DNA of 28,896 nucleotides, from assembly GCA_015522385.1 (NCBI GenBank), contig WAMJ01000208.1, forward strand, positions 1-28,896, written 5' to 3'. The position numbers and the translations under genes were made by a program. Under the pieces are notes generated by a model. That model had not been told where the DNA came from and did not search any database. It saw only the letters and a list, made by a program, of their open reading frames with translations. Origin of the DNA: Candidatus Heimdallarchaeota archaeon (GTDB taxonomy: Archaea > Asgardarchaeota > Heimdallarchaeia > Heimdallarchaeales > Kariarchaeaceae). Below are positions 24,001 through 25,824 of this stretch, one piece after another; position 1 is the first letter of the stretch, and each line of letters opens with the position of its first letter.

Positions 24001-25656
24001 GGTAGTTTGAAATTCGATTCAAATCAAATGGTATGGAATTCTAAGTACCCATTTACAATGTTATATCCCAATTTACAATTCTACGATCTGATTATAGCAA
24101 ACTATGAATCTCGAATAGGGACAGGAGGGTTTGGATTAGGAGAATATTTCATCTCAAGAAATTCGCACATGAAGGGTGGACAATTCGATCAAGAGTTAAT
24201 CGCTGCAAGTTCTTTCATTAGACGAGACACTAATATAGAATTGGATAAGAAATTTCCACGAATCTATAATGTATATTCTCAATTCTATGAAGGACTGGAT
24301 GACAATACCTTGAGATCTATAATTCTTCTTGACGGTCTGATTATGGAGCGTGAAGTTGCTTATTTGAATCCTCTGAGTATGCCACCTCTCGGAAAGAAAA
24401 GCATCCCAGGTGATTATTTTGGATATTTCGTAAATAGAAGGAAACGCGGGGATACTTCTATTTTCCAACCCCTTACTGGTAAGATCAAGTTGGAGAAGAA
24501 TGGTGGAAGTCCAGTCTTTGTAAAATCTGTACACGCGACGGTATATAAAGACATCATGGAGGGAAGGACATTATTTGTTCCCTATGATGAATTTGATAAT
24601 TTGCTACCAATTTCCATGATTAAATCAGAACTGGATATCAAGAATGTAAGATTTAGAAAATTAGATGAGAGAAATCTACCCTCATCTGTTGTTCGATTGA
24701 ATTCATTGACTTTGAGTGAGACACGAAATATAGAGAAGATTGCATCATACTCGAAGATATTAGGTGAGGGGATTAAGGATTCTAGTCTTGATGAATTGAT
24801 ACAATTCTACACTGGTAACCTAGTAGAGATTAAGAAATATCCCAAGTTGTATTCAGATCTAAAAAATGGCATCTTTGCAGCCTACTACTTTGATTATCAT
24901 GGAATCGAGCGATCCACTTTGATATCTGGGAGAGTTAAAATTCCATCATTGGTTGCGAAAGGTGAATATGAGAAGATTAAGTCAATTAGAAAGCTGAAAC
25001 TTGATCTCCAAGAAAAAGAAAAGTCTGTGTTTTCAAAGCTTTTATTTACTACAGGGAAAGAAGAAATTACAGCAGACGATGTCGAAATTTTCAATCTCAA
25101 GGGGAGATCTATGGTTGACAGTAATATTTATAACATGGGTATTATTGAATTGGAGTCTCAGATATTTGAGACAAGAATTTTACTAGAAACCTCAGTCTTA
25201 AAGAAGAGCGAAATAAAGAAAAATACTGCTCGATGGTATGAATATCTACTAACATTAGATAATGAATACAGCAAGATAACAAATGCAGGATCCAGGAAGA
25301 AATTCGTAAGAGATAATCCCCTAATTAATAGTCAGATGGACAAAAAGGTACTCTCTGAATATTTGGGTCGTACCCAAATATACCCTGGGTTCAAGATAGA
25401 TCCACTTTCTCGGAAACTCGTCGAAGCAGTACCTGAGGCATTTATTGACTATCGACTAGTTAGTGAGGAGGTCCTGAGAGGTTGGACGAAATCTATTATA
25501 ATTGATGGGAGTCCTGAGCATAAGAAATATATCAAACTATATTTAGGCCTAAAGGAGCTATATCTGAATCTACTTGATCCTGACTATATGCAGTCTGTAT
25601 TGGACAATCTTATGATGATCATTAGAGCTTTGAGAATAATTCTCAAGACATACTGA
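1..25656 (+). CDS. Giant multidomain secreted/surface protein (LamG, H-lectin-like, FN3), 5' partial
   Basis: One uninterrupted frame runs from the first base to the TGA at 25654-25656, at least 8,551 codons. The first possible start in view is GTG at 40, but the frame is open to base 1 and the 13 codons before it encode a basic stretch (SKRYHTGRRARF) that completes a signal peptide, so the true start probably lies just left of the window. Order of parts: signal peptide; beta-rich N-terminal region; about eight LamG-like units; unassigned beta-rich region (residues about 4043-4605); hydrophobic tract (4608-4697); 17 FN3-like modules; linker and possible membrane helix (6421-6441); hydrophobic tract (6888-6954); AT-rich C-terminal domain. 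LamG, H-lectin and FN3 folds are typical of extracellular binding and spacing, so the likely role is adhesion or recognition at the cell surface. No enzymatic motif was recognised. I saw only ten Cys, all in local pairs. Sequons are plentiful up to about residue 4,700 and nearly absent after 6,975. The function of the whole is unknown. Confidence 0.92.
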   Translation, partial: SKRYHTGRRARFLVVFVLLVVSSIPNVGSDPTPVHTGPWLVRDEITQSAMGWSGPFTVQESGTVDYEITALSGGAEREYPINYGGYKDLKVVFKVTGSWYVSISSVGSFSYSTDVPDGYMSIEGINDTMYFDLDRLDLILSGLSEVDTITVVFYGGTLDFFGIVTADGSLPLSYDFLDPSFSNDFSTNYLTSPVDPNNPLYLNEYLDSGMMETVSPETSEYIEYPTDLIGSSYFSGTSFVFNGDNILLDDDGKYELYFSGSTATTGNRLNLTYSGSVVAYARYYYSVLTTEGYLETYKDVGSTSTSFYQFVELSLDLEDVPRNASGRLEITVDISPINYELLNQSAKVAFYLHDFTLQKKVNFDRVKKFDGKFALGSRILEKSDAASTTSTSLSLDRYGDFGVYVTEGTENVVSLSLKGYSTDVVDINVYALSVDHYELIGSGKFYPEHLAARIEIVLPDLLIESTLIKVESLGKVDIEGLAFNVVRDSLENVLMADSNRLYNGSRTVYDQELGQYVLRKDSALDITDMTDQLNGVGEMEDGTQWTLTKEALDSVLDEYDRSISVQNPAPLNDTVVSSGDYSIAVTDEAVPYQQIAGNPDPMNIGGEGVTQRLKMTIPNAEIVGGDVLTFRMKTAMSMYYGDFVNPEKVNNWAKNWRVQLMVNGQRVLDLKNVIDNSWTTYSVRLSSSYLSTDFEVELIYYWGTVMMQDEYFRAKGSFFVDAMRVLPGNSRLLSNIIGSYIISTDVLEDLDTSSLFSLNGKFTGLDKNVALGVGYRYPLSDDMPMPLSLIIPNRNDTYTDYLAHIDFEAMKYIIQNEGWTSFELVVYSGGDIPQISLNSFGLVDAKYSAEQYTGLKLDYSNRGIAGDNRFGKYLNLRSSEENHINGDFLNRNFEFNTSTLKETVSYDGLPAVGPADPYGYMREDTDFRLNSSMPLGENATLFSIGYDIVPDFAQDINGQNFTAYSLGVYFTGYTGSPDFELESYRSVLINSPPVLKYKNGSAIQEVILGNAKQIRDHSTAHTLEFLVLKRTDFYEVYIYLDQIRLTGPLRIDSLTINPTIRIGPGINSVFSYQASTVDTVNLKRMGVGADASEGISNYRGAIFTPDSSASYLSPQDGVRKVGSTTGEQYFFTRLDLGNFTGQEIRLVPDGGVDSNRIVFSDDGDVIYSTGGIDKRLYSSLSMREMVGFWNVEVYTFVDRSTRVMDVRVWREGTLYPELPTYSYGTIMENFASDGAIRSTATIDLQLDGFYPRIMRSPTSVIFISVMNSGISPDEQGINGFGEQFVTYSLKETSFRSMRVLDDIIIEGGVNSSSFAFNFYNEYMPQFGKDYVNFRIKDDLGNVFVELRVRRASTVDGVMGEIQLRTPTGWVKLDATVQLSRFNGIKGRIDYDNSKVYLTYNKVDLEDQDGRTGFPLLHSVNDRVKKFVLDNRGEHPMWVSYVEFDGQSFKTEDYDGRYPSFLKTEAEVTKERHRNVDYIAVNVVTLVRDTEVTIDYLGQSMTLKADRTNIDTKNSLKFPVRDFVSDEIVDIEITSDSLIRVEKVSILTDDPINDWLMLTKDDNSKEFDSEGHVAQQPLAHFGFNEDFSSSVYDNIGEAGQLTVGNTSVFYTFERSYNNPVVIPSEVATSRSRAEYQFPAIEYVNSTGFSIVMKEVPMGGHDGNVTESLINFIVLEEGSYVQGDFMIEVGSAILSTEGWLNIPFKNSHTSIPEVFVALQNVQYDSAPVRYNSIDTTTFQVNVPWSTSLPAEIGYIAMSRGDYEIWEVGSVLGDSAFQPVNFTRTRSNPVVIAGMQTYYSSDWSSTLVSNVTNYGFWTGPEETSAFDGAHPAEEIAYAVFPLGPIARIAPRNHSSTIVNDGVIGSAVRFNGLSDWIDIGDLGDPDEVSIAFWIKKPNWNDSGYIIDARDASGNGWYLYADYQSSNCASDPNVCFTSNTEIPSSVLRDDEWIHIAVSTSPFKNTLVFVNGNLVDTGSPLDLDLNNLRLGTRFSNYKYINATLDELYFFDSYLSEKQVRQVYNQYLPEIDPAVFVGFENQYYVEDTSGNNMEITGSPSLSHSGVDLGLSAYMSDSISFQSNILQSGVWSTNFWFRPTTNLTEDVISVETLNGTNRLVYSDSNISLMVYDTILKQTTLPVRKNLWNFISLRYDGTLLTMSVDNTWTDSITVALSAGMSDPVFRATHAYLDDISYYNLYLSSSDIAELMINTHGIRRLSSQSTNVLGTSFNRANNLIIPDFTRGYLPQEIEYNGIWTTRNSNLVYDFRNLDDASFVLPTGNNFDLSFGFDLSDTKNATIKLTGSDGDVVRIKFFESSGIVKYKIWRLNGSESIEHVTANLNSWSGDIRITKQGSTIKVFLAGGVDTIQTTYAVENLVVQVGSSTYSNGQAIFSDLRLFRDFRGNGQESLVTDNDLGVETVDLTLSDQTAWDLQSVFDNAVGWGRGMGSLSNLNLLGSAEYDVNGSRKEIRTDYRISEKLSTNDYLTVQTKVMNDQTFWINILVDIDDDNFNLNEESFTGQVWIRIKMIAPSSSEVPALPSKSVTTGPRWTDPKFFDGNNPSPYSLGSVDVLTMERRTTAFWDTQTLDLRQILRDYYSDYTYRGVRSILFSADTNSAVLRTLVTYYQLEDVGRYPADGLRHDGDLIWKKQDPLDNGRMDLHNQVFNYEQGTYYDTILATYIYSAISQEVYISIETNSVVFMELGSSSFEPFFSYGDRQFFTLDLEEGRNLLRLRVVHAPSADYEWYLRTSVMTHSEAGVIISSNDGLDPLGEPSYFVRKQVRTDLNGTHAVEPVLFYDFNGNIANVMDGSNGNFTDVDYYVSTDGGYGLDMTSNSVFTAPAGNRYSDFSTILDLRWQSIPLQTERQNLLDWSNGTQGVELFLLGDQLTLRTQYNGVILSSSVSFVPDISQFYRFTITFDETYVRLYSGPTLVMKNFVGAIHPVSFGDWIRIGAKEDGSYPFSGYLDMFALYELNLTGSEVSLVSDRIFSVTRDYSREFLAIESSEQLGQYRFNRDTTADTLRLMNSYPEVYLDFEDGNDRIGNLATNIAPDTVYDNNSMYAELNGKVAEYSGWRLNTDGDFTIAFSVRLDQLVRSRVLSINDTVSPGALSISTDSVGRLILDYFGESDTVITPVLSLGEWYSIILVSSDFSLKVYIDGSRYTSAQLGSPMLVFSASTLYLGDTAANISMDELMLSNIPMSLYDLNHYTSGLLRGEIQYTDGIEGTSASFDGNSYLVGETPFILSRDRYAVSMFVRPQSDGYFLDGFLQLGVFGGNLEVGISNSTLVQSYNVSTIEMDTWNYIQVGFHSGNLTVYRNGNLVYSALTEVTFLDYAGRNVVGAGWNGTNYRSGFVGQIDDLVFEEKIWQDMDREILRNFDSYWDFSYNLFDSAYYSANSLSGNATYTSTDSDTALAPGSSVVLPINYTLGNRFTIGFSTDLNGSSSVIGDIVIANATLTVSGSSGSVDFDLSSLNSSMFYDLYVVSNGSAVNLYVDGIIYQSKATVGDFSLTVGQYVGGNLTLGYVFVYSTDLPADMLLALNRTDSVILGQSDRQVLTQIYREDYSDFRVLYNKFDFYSMYDINTFRKYDQLGEEFRLSYSGNSSITYQLGESFYADTRGTDVVEVRTQTTMLSSVFDYQFIFDHRISRLNGTVDLYIGGSLVMADVFASGDLLADGWTRTSLFLNRTFIPDGAAQLAFRLPAGVAILDLRNPELYTIRTADEQIQGVVQSTISNGVLDVSSESPYIYFGREITSQDFSVSIWVQPMSNNVRIFSLGGLSVSNSYNNWTLTSTSVVNSGVPIVFGRWTNVVLVQEDGTVRLFVDGDLVAEDFALDLYDYLTLNPDGLISYRYGSIETYMTALSSSEIDRLSEGYSVPNFSEEDTIVYYSMDREDDLKRTGGKIVDGVIDGALNTLPGEYVSIPTRGFYNLANFSFSGWVYVSSEDVALTSMLLNTSGSLIDLELLGTSLRVYTNGVWKVADAEITVPNDRWVHLAMSSTPQSLYLWVNGLRYTFNIPVERYGNPAEIRLGNIYGAIDNWQFFRISLNESNVLEMMDYMYVSNSNWILKEWNIVKNLDTIGTRVFDTAMRVMPYDGEIIYSNLSPKESEWLGEPRQARFEQLNTGSALSIRSLDFGHSSIIPATFARTDCADLIIDERILNFEKDICPDNLPGNIDPWSSTIYGSQALGITQLHFARKMLTDVIITLRLPYYDEFTFAEYSGSSTLLSGEGKAGISTVETIQFDQYIYQPYPDQFSERNQSTFNLGRNEVFQRKLGSNYYTNDGGIELLDPVQNIGTTGLRIRIPQGSPLLNSGMHRFGILLNAMGQRRNLFDLEVSMNIRDDSVSVVNSPSEYKATFRELTLEHQVNMIATSASTEANLKVGDKYDYNADVAGRKIQDRVFFFDEYGKVHTLTTYILGMSNINELDQSAVVNQVMVMDQGTDHESATYSSIPVSAVSTGSLSGGLEIASKDSFWNVDITRDEDKYTLSGDFESDVTEIRIGQNVQVNGLTDNRLETSTYRTSVVVDDTSKTITMKRTLGRDTYTRVIYTQTGTEMYSSTSESKVLYRTDRGDVFIHPSFTPRDVDLAFTNTFDQIQDMLFKASNKIVDVLENPDDYSLVNVLTPIFASDKVQGFVLIVNGVVSTIVEGVSSVLQSVIDFMVKWMTRGISFLLDVVYNVFAFMVMFVRMMVESVINFFRLSFGMVGQFFKRMADMFETFLFGSEKTYKYLNVTDMEYVNVTGLSSIHFNFLDFYSSFGFSKYVLERKDPRTGEKTLIDESMFQYKDPKFVDETAVPGKEYSYIFRVMMGNYPVWTETIEVQAPKDDNNPKPVSNMFQNLTLSDTREIGVQWTPSESFDVSHYMVSFAEEGSSVWYTQDRILEPRIVLQQLNALAEYSIKVIPVDYSGNMGPETSLRSVSTYNPYNPNPVTGITEYVCSGCDQATTLSFAWNETSDDVELYKVYYKNSDGVYLGPFISYRNSVELDVSGVTLNDNVGVKINAIDYGLKESGNVTDTVYFYGNAPQMVWDYSPISISTSSMGVEWYNPGTEDLMGYNIRYRVLGPNHGDTTPYTQEVRSSLQTQLTVQDYYDGKQIVEGSRLELFITTFDIIGRTSTEAQIVVYGSDFIPTSATNLVKIANTTDSVTVRWDASTIPDFAHYRVEYQTEFNSTVRSFTTTSSQVVLSTGNSIQGEWVKIWVYTVDQSGQESPSTYLFTRTENLKPGVVTNIVRSPTDSTLTSVSITWENPTDADFDHVLISYLVNGQGLQQATVYTTSYTVTGLQEGDSVEFTLTAIDRINEVGDPTKVTFTTMRKPSVSSLLLDSANSDSVSQRLQWSASDADGDLSHYKVYYKRSTEPTYTFLSTTVNTYADLDLSVFGGNLPDYIDWRVEVYDMKGYTTSQNATTFLREKPPAEIGGIYTSTYTTSSIGVTWNVPSETDVALVEITYRIVGPNHPESTSYTTLTQDKSINSFTVNSYRGSSVAEGSRMDFQIVALDATNVRSVATNYTAYGLDNIPGAVSSLSTNAVTSSSVTLDISFTRPSDFLTYRIQYKWEGDSSWSQFNSTSDSFTIDSTNNIDGEILDVKVSVIDYNNNEGLVTSYSTHDSNVAPGAVSSVNRNSAGSSNTQVQVTWVNPSDADFSDVLLTYAINGGTDTIVSVTGTSYTVTGLSEGDSVTFKLTTTDRWGASGTQVTSSFTTMVSPDLASGLYIDHTVSSTGTQVLKWSGSDADGDLSYYDVYFKRPSDTGYTFLVQTTGTSASLDTTVFGSNLPDYIDWKVVSVDSKSYSSTKTVQLFFAEKPPAEISGLYTSVFTTGSIEVSWSSPLENDISGLEIRYRIVGPNHPESTAYTTQTLGRSITSFQVSSYDGKFVVEGSRMDFEIIAIDDTGVESTRAYYTAYALDNDPNAITSISTTSTTSTSVSISMDYTPPNDHKEFRVQYKFESQTSWSEYRTQNTALTFSLASAKDGEILEVKVSAIDYNNNEGPIYSYTDTVTNAAPGAVSSVSRDYSASSRNQIKVLWTEPSDWDLKHVLITYSINGGGDVIVTSTSGSYTLSGLSEGSSVNFRFRSVDRWDATSSQVSVTYTTLHAPDAPSGLYIDHGSSTADRQRLRWSASDADGDLSYYKVWAKGSTQSNWVFIVQTSNLYADVSMSGNLGGYSGDYVNYRVQAYDAKNYGGPQTDVTLFNQEKAPPAVSNLREDTAGTTTTTAKVYWDAVSIPDLSTYQYRSRVGSGSWTGWYSTSLLTASRGGLSTGTIVTFEVRVKDTGNNYSPVSSKTISTDLGTPSNLRETSDTDSSVTFSWNTVSGASGYKYQYKRYGSSWTGWYSTSSRSKTVSGLSSNQRVDIRVKAYNSYKQGSYSSAVGYAASGGIGFNSAERENVMGSLGNAESTTNNAEFTTNSPPADTPVVIAPTATTSSTTMVGIKAPNQIHPRDASQFTLSRQNIAHIFMLVLHALIWGTGIGIYEREMINLPYYSELRYEGMPDQVEDNLFYQGRQPDTKLFDQRKINDGYMLLKVDELFDRFAYKSNGLFNTLYTASKCAGPVDCGAFGNELLGLGQVNGLDTGQLLDASSRMRSTRNSLGLYWVLTRIFPSYVNVSTFAQKYVEFKGLKNTSWKEALMNGEVDISFDLDPYRWDPDGINSENGRGEFSQLPFGREWSLIIDDSAFETSGELDFYLPIRYWWRMGDPYLPNQNHVNRTVNYLDIAVPRLYQSVGQFMSASRTTEINSLLLPFNGQFGLMFVLEMVRGMGKWGGLFDDLRDSFLETDSVFRWFARFMVPVDLMEFGVPVPVYSWIGRKIKSAAAKAGSFVGGTAKSVFKMDLLWTIGEHLGMKRSLAMSIDEAEDLTKTTMKAIDEDAAKKVLSESDEFFLTGKAASETMDAIVGIADDAPAAKGVAQEILDEAGSPSSSVMDMVKNILVGLLDGLFTVFKWGAKAIGMALKLVLELVVLLFKGIFKAASLVVGKLAGIFKRGADKLDLASKLRISKMREIISDIKDNVFRMHMNWKGYRLTTVVEEDALSDLLKNVPESEKAVIRVGDDIWVKRGTEGLDPKIIKKQGKLESATELMGRLFDAYLTPFKKIYDLSENGWSKADPADLISQRPAMISEEERWNKLEDQIAGFCSAVASKTIRAFSEIDDALNQCKKTFAPVLNRMVKLDLRMGTSDIPLSFKVPLDLDGIRSMIEEKDSNPIKGLITLGLVDDNPQNVEKLLNKLTDSNGVFDSNTLTQYAFSRKMAEIFKSSHPDIEYSTFADEFAAFINAYKIDENIEISDALREKMVKVFHIDEREVKPIALGVVPFILKLNKDNTISGISMDISKKADDVLDNFNYKGMFQDASVPRHGFQPYQNMVSILSMELLADEIILNNILSSSPVRLPGFLLQLRGGTKAYFSSTSNIPLSVVNEITSIEKVGNALVLFGDQNLGRGFDGELILNREILRRNKVTGKDLSTVTQYFTLEGVYELKSYSAFDRSQSAYEIITRDNERISKRVIDQTLPRSQDSPGDASDEYLRYLARRNIRPHFRSTGSISSYRSSWVNFLGDLSVKISDSSDVFDVLFNIPKSRENVDLIRKLALSDDIKDLKTLESLINGNILKLVRDRFKYSDNTLSAGLIQGKLFSVIRNIERNQLYSIFGDKRFFESLDLGMDLSLYKSLDKIITNPSRYTTKYYNNIPYDIEFSSNLIRKTDSGSQKINKIIISEDVALGRPQIRGDGSIVFGIRYGKLDGNIVELNDEEIMMLGGLVLRENNYLRILFDNFKGDDRLISALYEMIERSGYDFSSFIKMLDDPFSTPNLTNGEKDLMIEIGGMFRERLSSNIYKSLTDTSSGLSTNVVMGSHINYSPMNLILNGGGSDEIIQYLEEIDNIMLANYDTVTVLPDTYRLSGSSMGYPGSSRLESRFPEHGLSESSIIELREKIREIRRFEKETFPDSLNNGAKQVHISIDYDKEPILFANLNRNGLQDAIRLREKILSGHNELDISYIIEELGISEETDLLLKSKINRRLAHLSSINEGSLKFDSNQMVWNSKYPFTMLYPNLQFYDLIIANYESRIGTGGFGLGEYFISRNSHMKGGQFDQELIAASSFIRRDTNIELDKKFPRIYNVYSQFYEGLDDNTLRSIILLDGLIMEREVAYLNPLSMPPLGKKSIPGDYFGYFVNRRKRGDTSIFQPLTGKIKLEKNGGSPVFVKSVHATVYKDIMEGRTLFVPYDEFDNLLPISMIKSELDIKNVRFRKLDERNLPSSVVRLNSLTLSETRNIEKIASYSKILGEGIKDSSLDELIQFYTGNLVEIKKYPKLYSDLKNGIFAAYYFDYHGIERSTLISGRVKIPSLVAKGEYEKIKSIRKLKLDLQEKEKSVFSKLLFTTGKEEITADDVEIFNLKGRSMVDSNIYNMGIIELESQIFETRILLETSVLKKSEIKKNTARWYEYLLTLDNEYSKITNAGSRKKFVRDNPLINSQMDKKVLSEYLGRTQIYPGFKIDPLSRKLVEAVPEAFIDYRLVSEEVLRGWTKSIIIDGSPEHKKYIKLYLGLKELYLNLLDPDYMQSVLDNLMMIIRALRIILKTY
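91..4728 (+). other. N-terminal beta-rich region of the giant protein, mostly unassigned
   Basis: Residues about 18-1563 are rich in alternating hydrophobic/polar beta-strand patterns, aromatic residues and N-x-S/T sequons, with no Cys seen. This suggests stacked glycosylated beta-sandwich domains. Around residues 1010-1100 and 1170-1190 there are strand pairs of the kind seen at the end of concanavalin-like folds (for example EVYIYLDQIRL). I cannot assign named families with confidence. Bases about 960-1430 are distinctly AT-richer than their flanks (23 of 60 G/C at 1201-1260 against 33 of 60 at 1501-1560). Confidence 0.5.
4729..12160 (+). other. Array of about eight LamG/concanavalin-like units
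   Basis: Eight stretches share the LamG_3-type signature of an aromatic residue, an alternating strand, then a strand ending in a 'hNG/hDG' turn: HIAVSTSPFKNTLVFVNG (near 5850-5897), NFISLRYDGTLLTMSVDN (6418-6471), RFTITFDETYVRLYSG (8713-8760), SIILVSSDFSLKVYIDG (9400-9450), YIQVGFHSGNLTVYRNG (9880-9928), DLYVVSNGSAVNLYVDG (10409-10457), NVVLVQEDGTVRLFVDG (11393-11443), HLAMSSTPQSLYLWVNG (11944-11994). Several units open with the family's 'hhhhFE/FN..........DxSGN' strand, for example VFVGFENQYYVEDTSGNN at 6082. Approximate units: 4729-4800 plus 5541-6069, 6073-6630, 8356-8940, 9055-9612, 9616-10101, 10108-10590, 11125-11604 and 11611-12160. Other beta modules sit between them (about 6652-8340 and 10620-11120). 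LamG-type domains commonly bind glycans or proteins outside the cell. Ligands cannot be inferred. Confidence 0.75.
4801..5530 (+). other. Three H-type-lectin-like units inserted in the first LamG unit
   Basis: Three consecutive units share the pattern 'hxhxFxxxxxxxPxVhh....(x)n..V...GF.h......hxYhhh..G'. Unit a starts near 4801 (VFYTFERSYNNPVVI ... VNSTGFSIVM). Unit b starts near 5077 (WLNIPFKNSHTSIPEVFV ... TFQVNV ... IGYIAMSRGDY). Unit c starts near 5320 (QPVNFTRTRSNPVVI ... VTNYGFWTG ... IAYAVFPLG). This resembles the H-type lectin fold, a small carbohydrate-binding beta-sandwich. A LamG first strand (LAHFGFNEDF, 4729-4758) lies before them and the rest of a LamG unit follows, so the three units appear to be an insertion. 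The family call rests on pattern resemblance only. Confidence 0.45.
13861..14130 (+). other. Internal hydrophobic helical tract 1 of the giant protein
   Basis: Residues 4608-4697 are rich in Val, Met, Phe, Leu and Ile (GFVLIVNGVV, VFAFMVMFVRMM) and contain few sequons. Charged residues (K, R, D, E) occur every 8-15 residues, giving an amphipathic look rather than clean single-pass helices. The tract ends in FKRMAD (14089-14106) and separates the beta-rich lectin half from the FN3 array. It could be a membrane hairpin, a membrane-inserting segment or a helical coil. The sequence alone does not decide. Confidence 0.6.
14137..19077 (+). repeat. Array of 17 FN3-like modules in the giant protein
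   Basis: Seventeen successive modules of 91-105 residues show the fibronectin type III pattern. Each begins near a Pro (PGAVSS, PPAEIS), has a Trp strand (VTW, LQWSAS, VEWYNP), a Tyr strand (YKVYYK, YRIQYK) and a closing 'Y/D-x-GNxS' type strand (VDYSGNMGPE, IDYNNNEG, VKDTGNNYSP). Approximate starts: 14137, 14446, 14737, 15028, 15346, 15625, 15904, 16195, 16510, 16789, 17068, 17362, 17677, 17956, 18235, 18535, 18808. FN3 arrays usually act as stalks or spacers in secreted proteins. Module 3 carries a CxxC pair (C4912, C4915). The last two modules are the shortest and share GSWTGWYSTS-type motifs. Confidence 0.85.
15028..18534 (+). repeat. Three-copy super-repeat of four FN3 modules (about 389 residues each)
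   Basis: Modules 4-15 of the FN3 array form three copies of an ordered quartet A-B-C-D. Copies lie at 15028-16194 (389 codons), 16195-17361 (389 codons) and 17362-18534 (391 codons). Each position keeps its own markers: A has YRIVGPNHPEST and VEGSRMDF; B has GEILDVKV and DYNNNEG; C has APGAVSSV and YTVTGLSEGDSV; D has SDADGDLSYYKVY and DYIDWRV. Copies 2 and 3 share runs of about 20 identical bases (for example around 16425 and 17583), while copy 1 is more diverged. This points to duplication of the four-module block as a unit. Confidence 0.88.
19126..19167 (+). repeat. Two-copy 21-base in-frame tandem repeat in the linker
   Basis: Bases 19126-19146 and 19147-19167 differ at two positions and encode NAESTTN and NAEFTTN. 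They begin an S/T/P-rich linker (to about 19260) between the last FN3 module and the next hydrophobic helix. Such a linker is probably flexible and exposed. Confidence 0.8.
19300..19362 (+). other. Possible single membrane helix after the FN3 array
   Basis: Residues 6421-6441 (core HIFMLVLHALIWGTGIGIY) are hydrophobic enough for a membrane helix, although they contain two His. Three sequons (N6573, N6589, N6674) and a Cys pair (C6517, C6523) lie after it, in a segment that would then face the cytoplasm. The helix may therefore be buried in a domain or be part of a hairpin. Confidence 0.4.
20701..20901 (+). other. Internal hydrophobic helical tract 2 of the giant protein
   Basis: Residues 6888-6954 are dominated by Leu, Val, Phe, Ala and Gly with Lys at intervals (ILVGLLDGLF, LKLVLELVVLLFKGIF) and end in FKRGAD (20878-20895), close to the FKRMAD end of tract 1. 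Lys- and Arg-rich sequence follows (residues 6955-6985), as expected on the cytoplasmic side of a membrane segment. The tract ends about 80 bases before the sharp composition change. It may anchor the protein, leaving the C-terminal domain inside the cell, but it could also be an amphipathic coil. Confidence 0.5.
20974..25653 (+). other. AT-rich C-terminal domain of the giant protein, family not recognised
   Basis: About 1,560 residues differ from everything before them. They are mixed alpha/beta, rich in Lys, Ile, Asn and Ser, with no LamG or FN3 pattern and no long repeat. By eye only two N-x-S/T sequons occur (N7769, N7815) despite many Asn. G+C drops to about 47% and then 35% (21 of 60 at 21661-21720). 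Two Cys occur (C7100, C7121). An MHM motif (ATG at 20974 and 20980) sits at the junction and could be the relic of a separate gene start. I see no recognisable catalytic motif. A replaceable effector or signalling domain is possible but unproven. Confidence 0.55.
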
Positions 25657-25693
25657 ACATCAGGTTCTATTTCCCCAATTTTAGATCTATTTA

Positions 25694-25716
25694 GGTGATA
25701 CTAAACTATTGTCACC
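25694..25716 (+). terminator. Weak hairpin after the giant gene, possible terminator
   Basis: GGTGATA (25694-25700) pairs with TGTCACC (25710-25716), with one G-T pair and a 9-base loop. It starts 37 bases after the stop codon and is followed by an A/T-rich run. Short T runs flank it (25678-25682, 25724-25727). Archaeal termination depends more on T tracts than hairpins, so this is only a candidate. A second, looser inverted repeat (CCCTC 25737-25741, GAGGG 25759-25763) lies further on. Confidence 0.25.
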
Positions 25717-25788
25717 AATAAAATTTTAGATAATGTCCCTCTACCTAAACATCTTGATGAGGGGGTTTCTACGTATTCGGCACTCCTA

Positions 25789-25802
25789 GAAAAATATTTA
25801 AC
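25789..25802 (+). promoter_or_regulatory. Archaeal BRE/TATA-like box of the NACHT-LRR gene
   Basis: The run GAAAAATATTTAAC has an A-rich BRE-like part (25789-25794) followed by an A/T box centred near 25798. The gene 2 ATG at 25825 lies about 27 bases from that centre, where an archaeal transcription start would be expected, so the mRNA would be leaderless. No convincing ribosome binding site lies between the box and the ATG, which agrees. Confidence 0.55.
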
Positions 25803-25824
25803 ATATGTAGGGTCAACTAAATTA

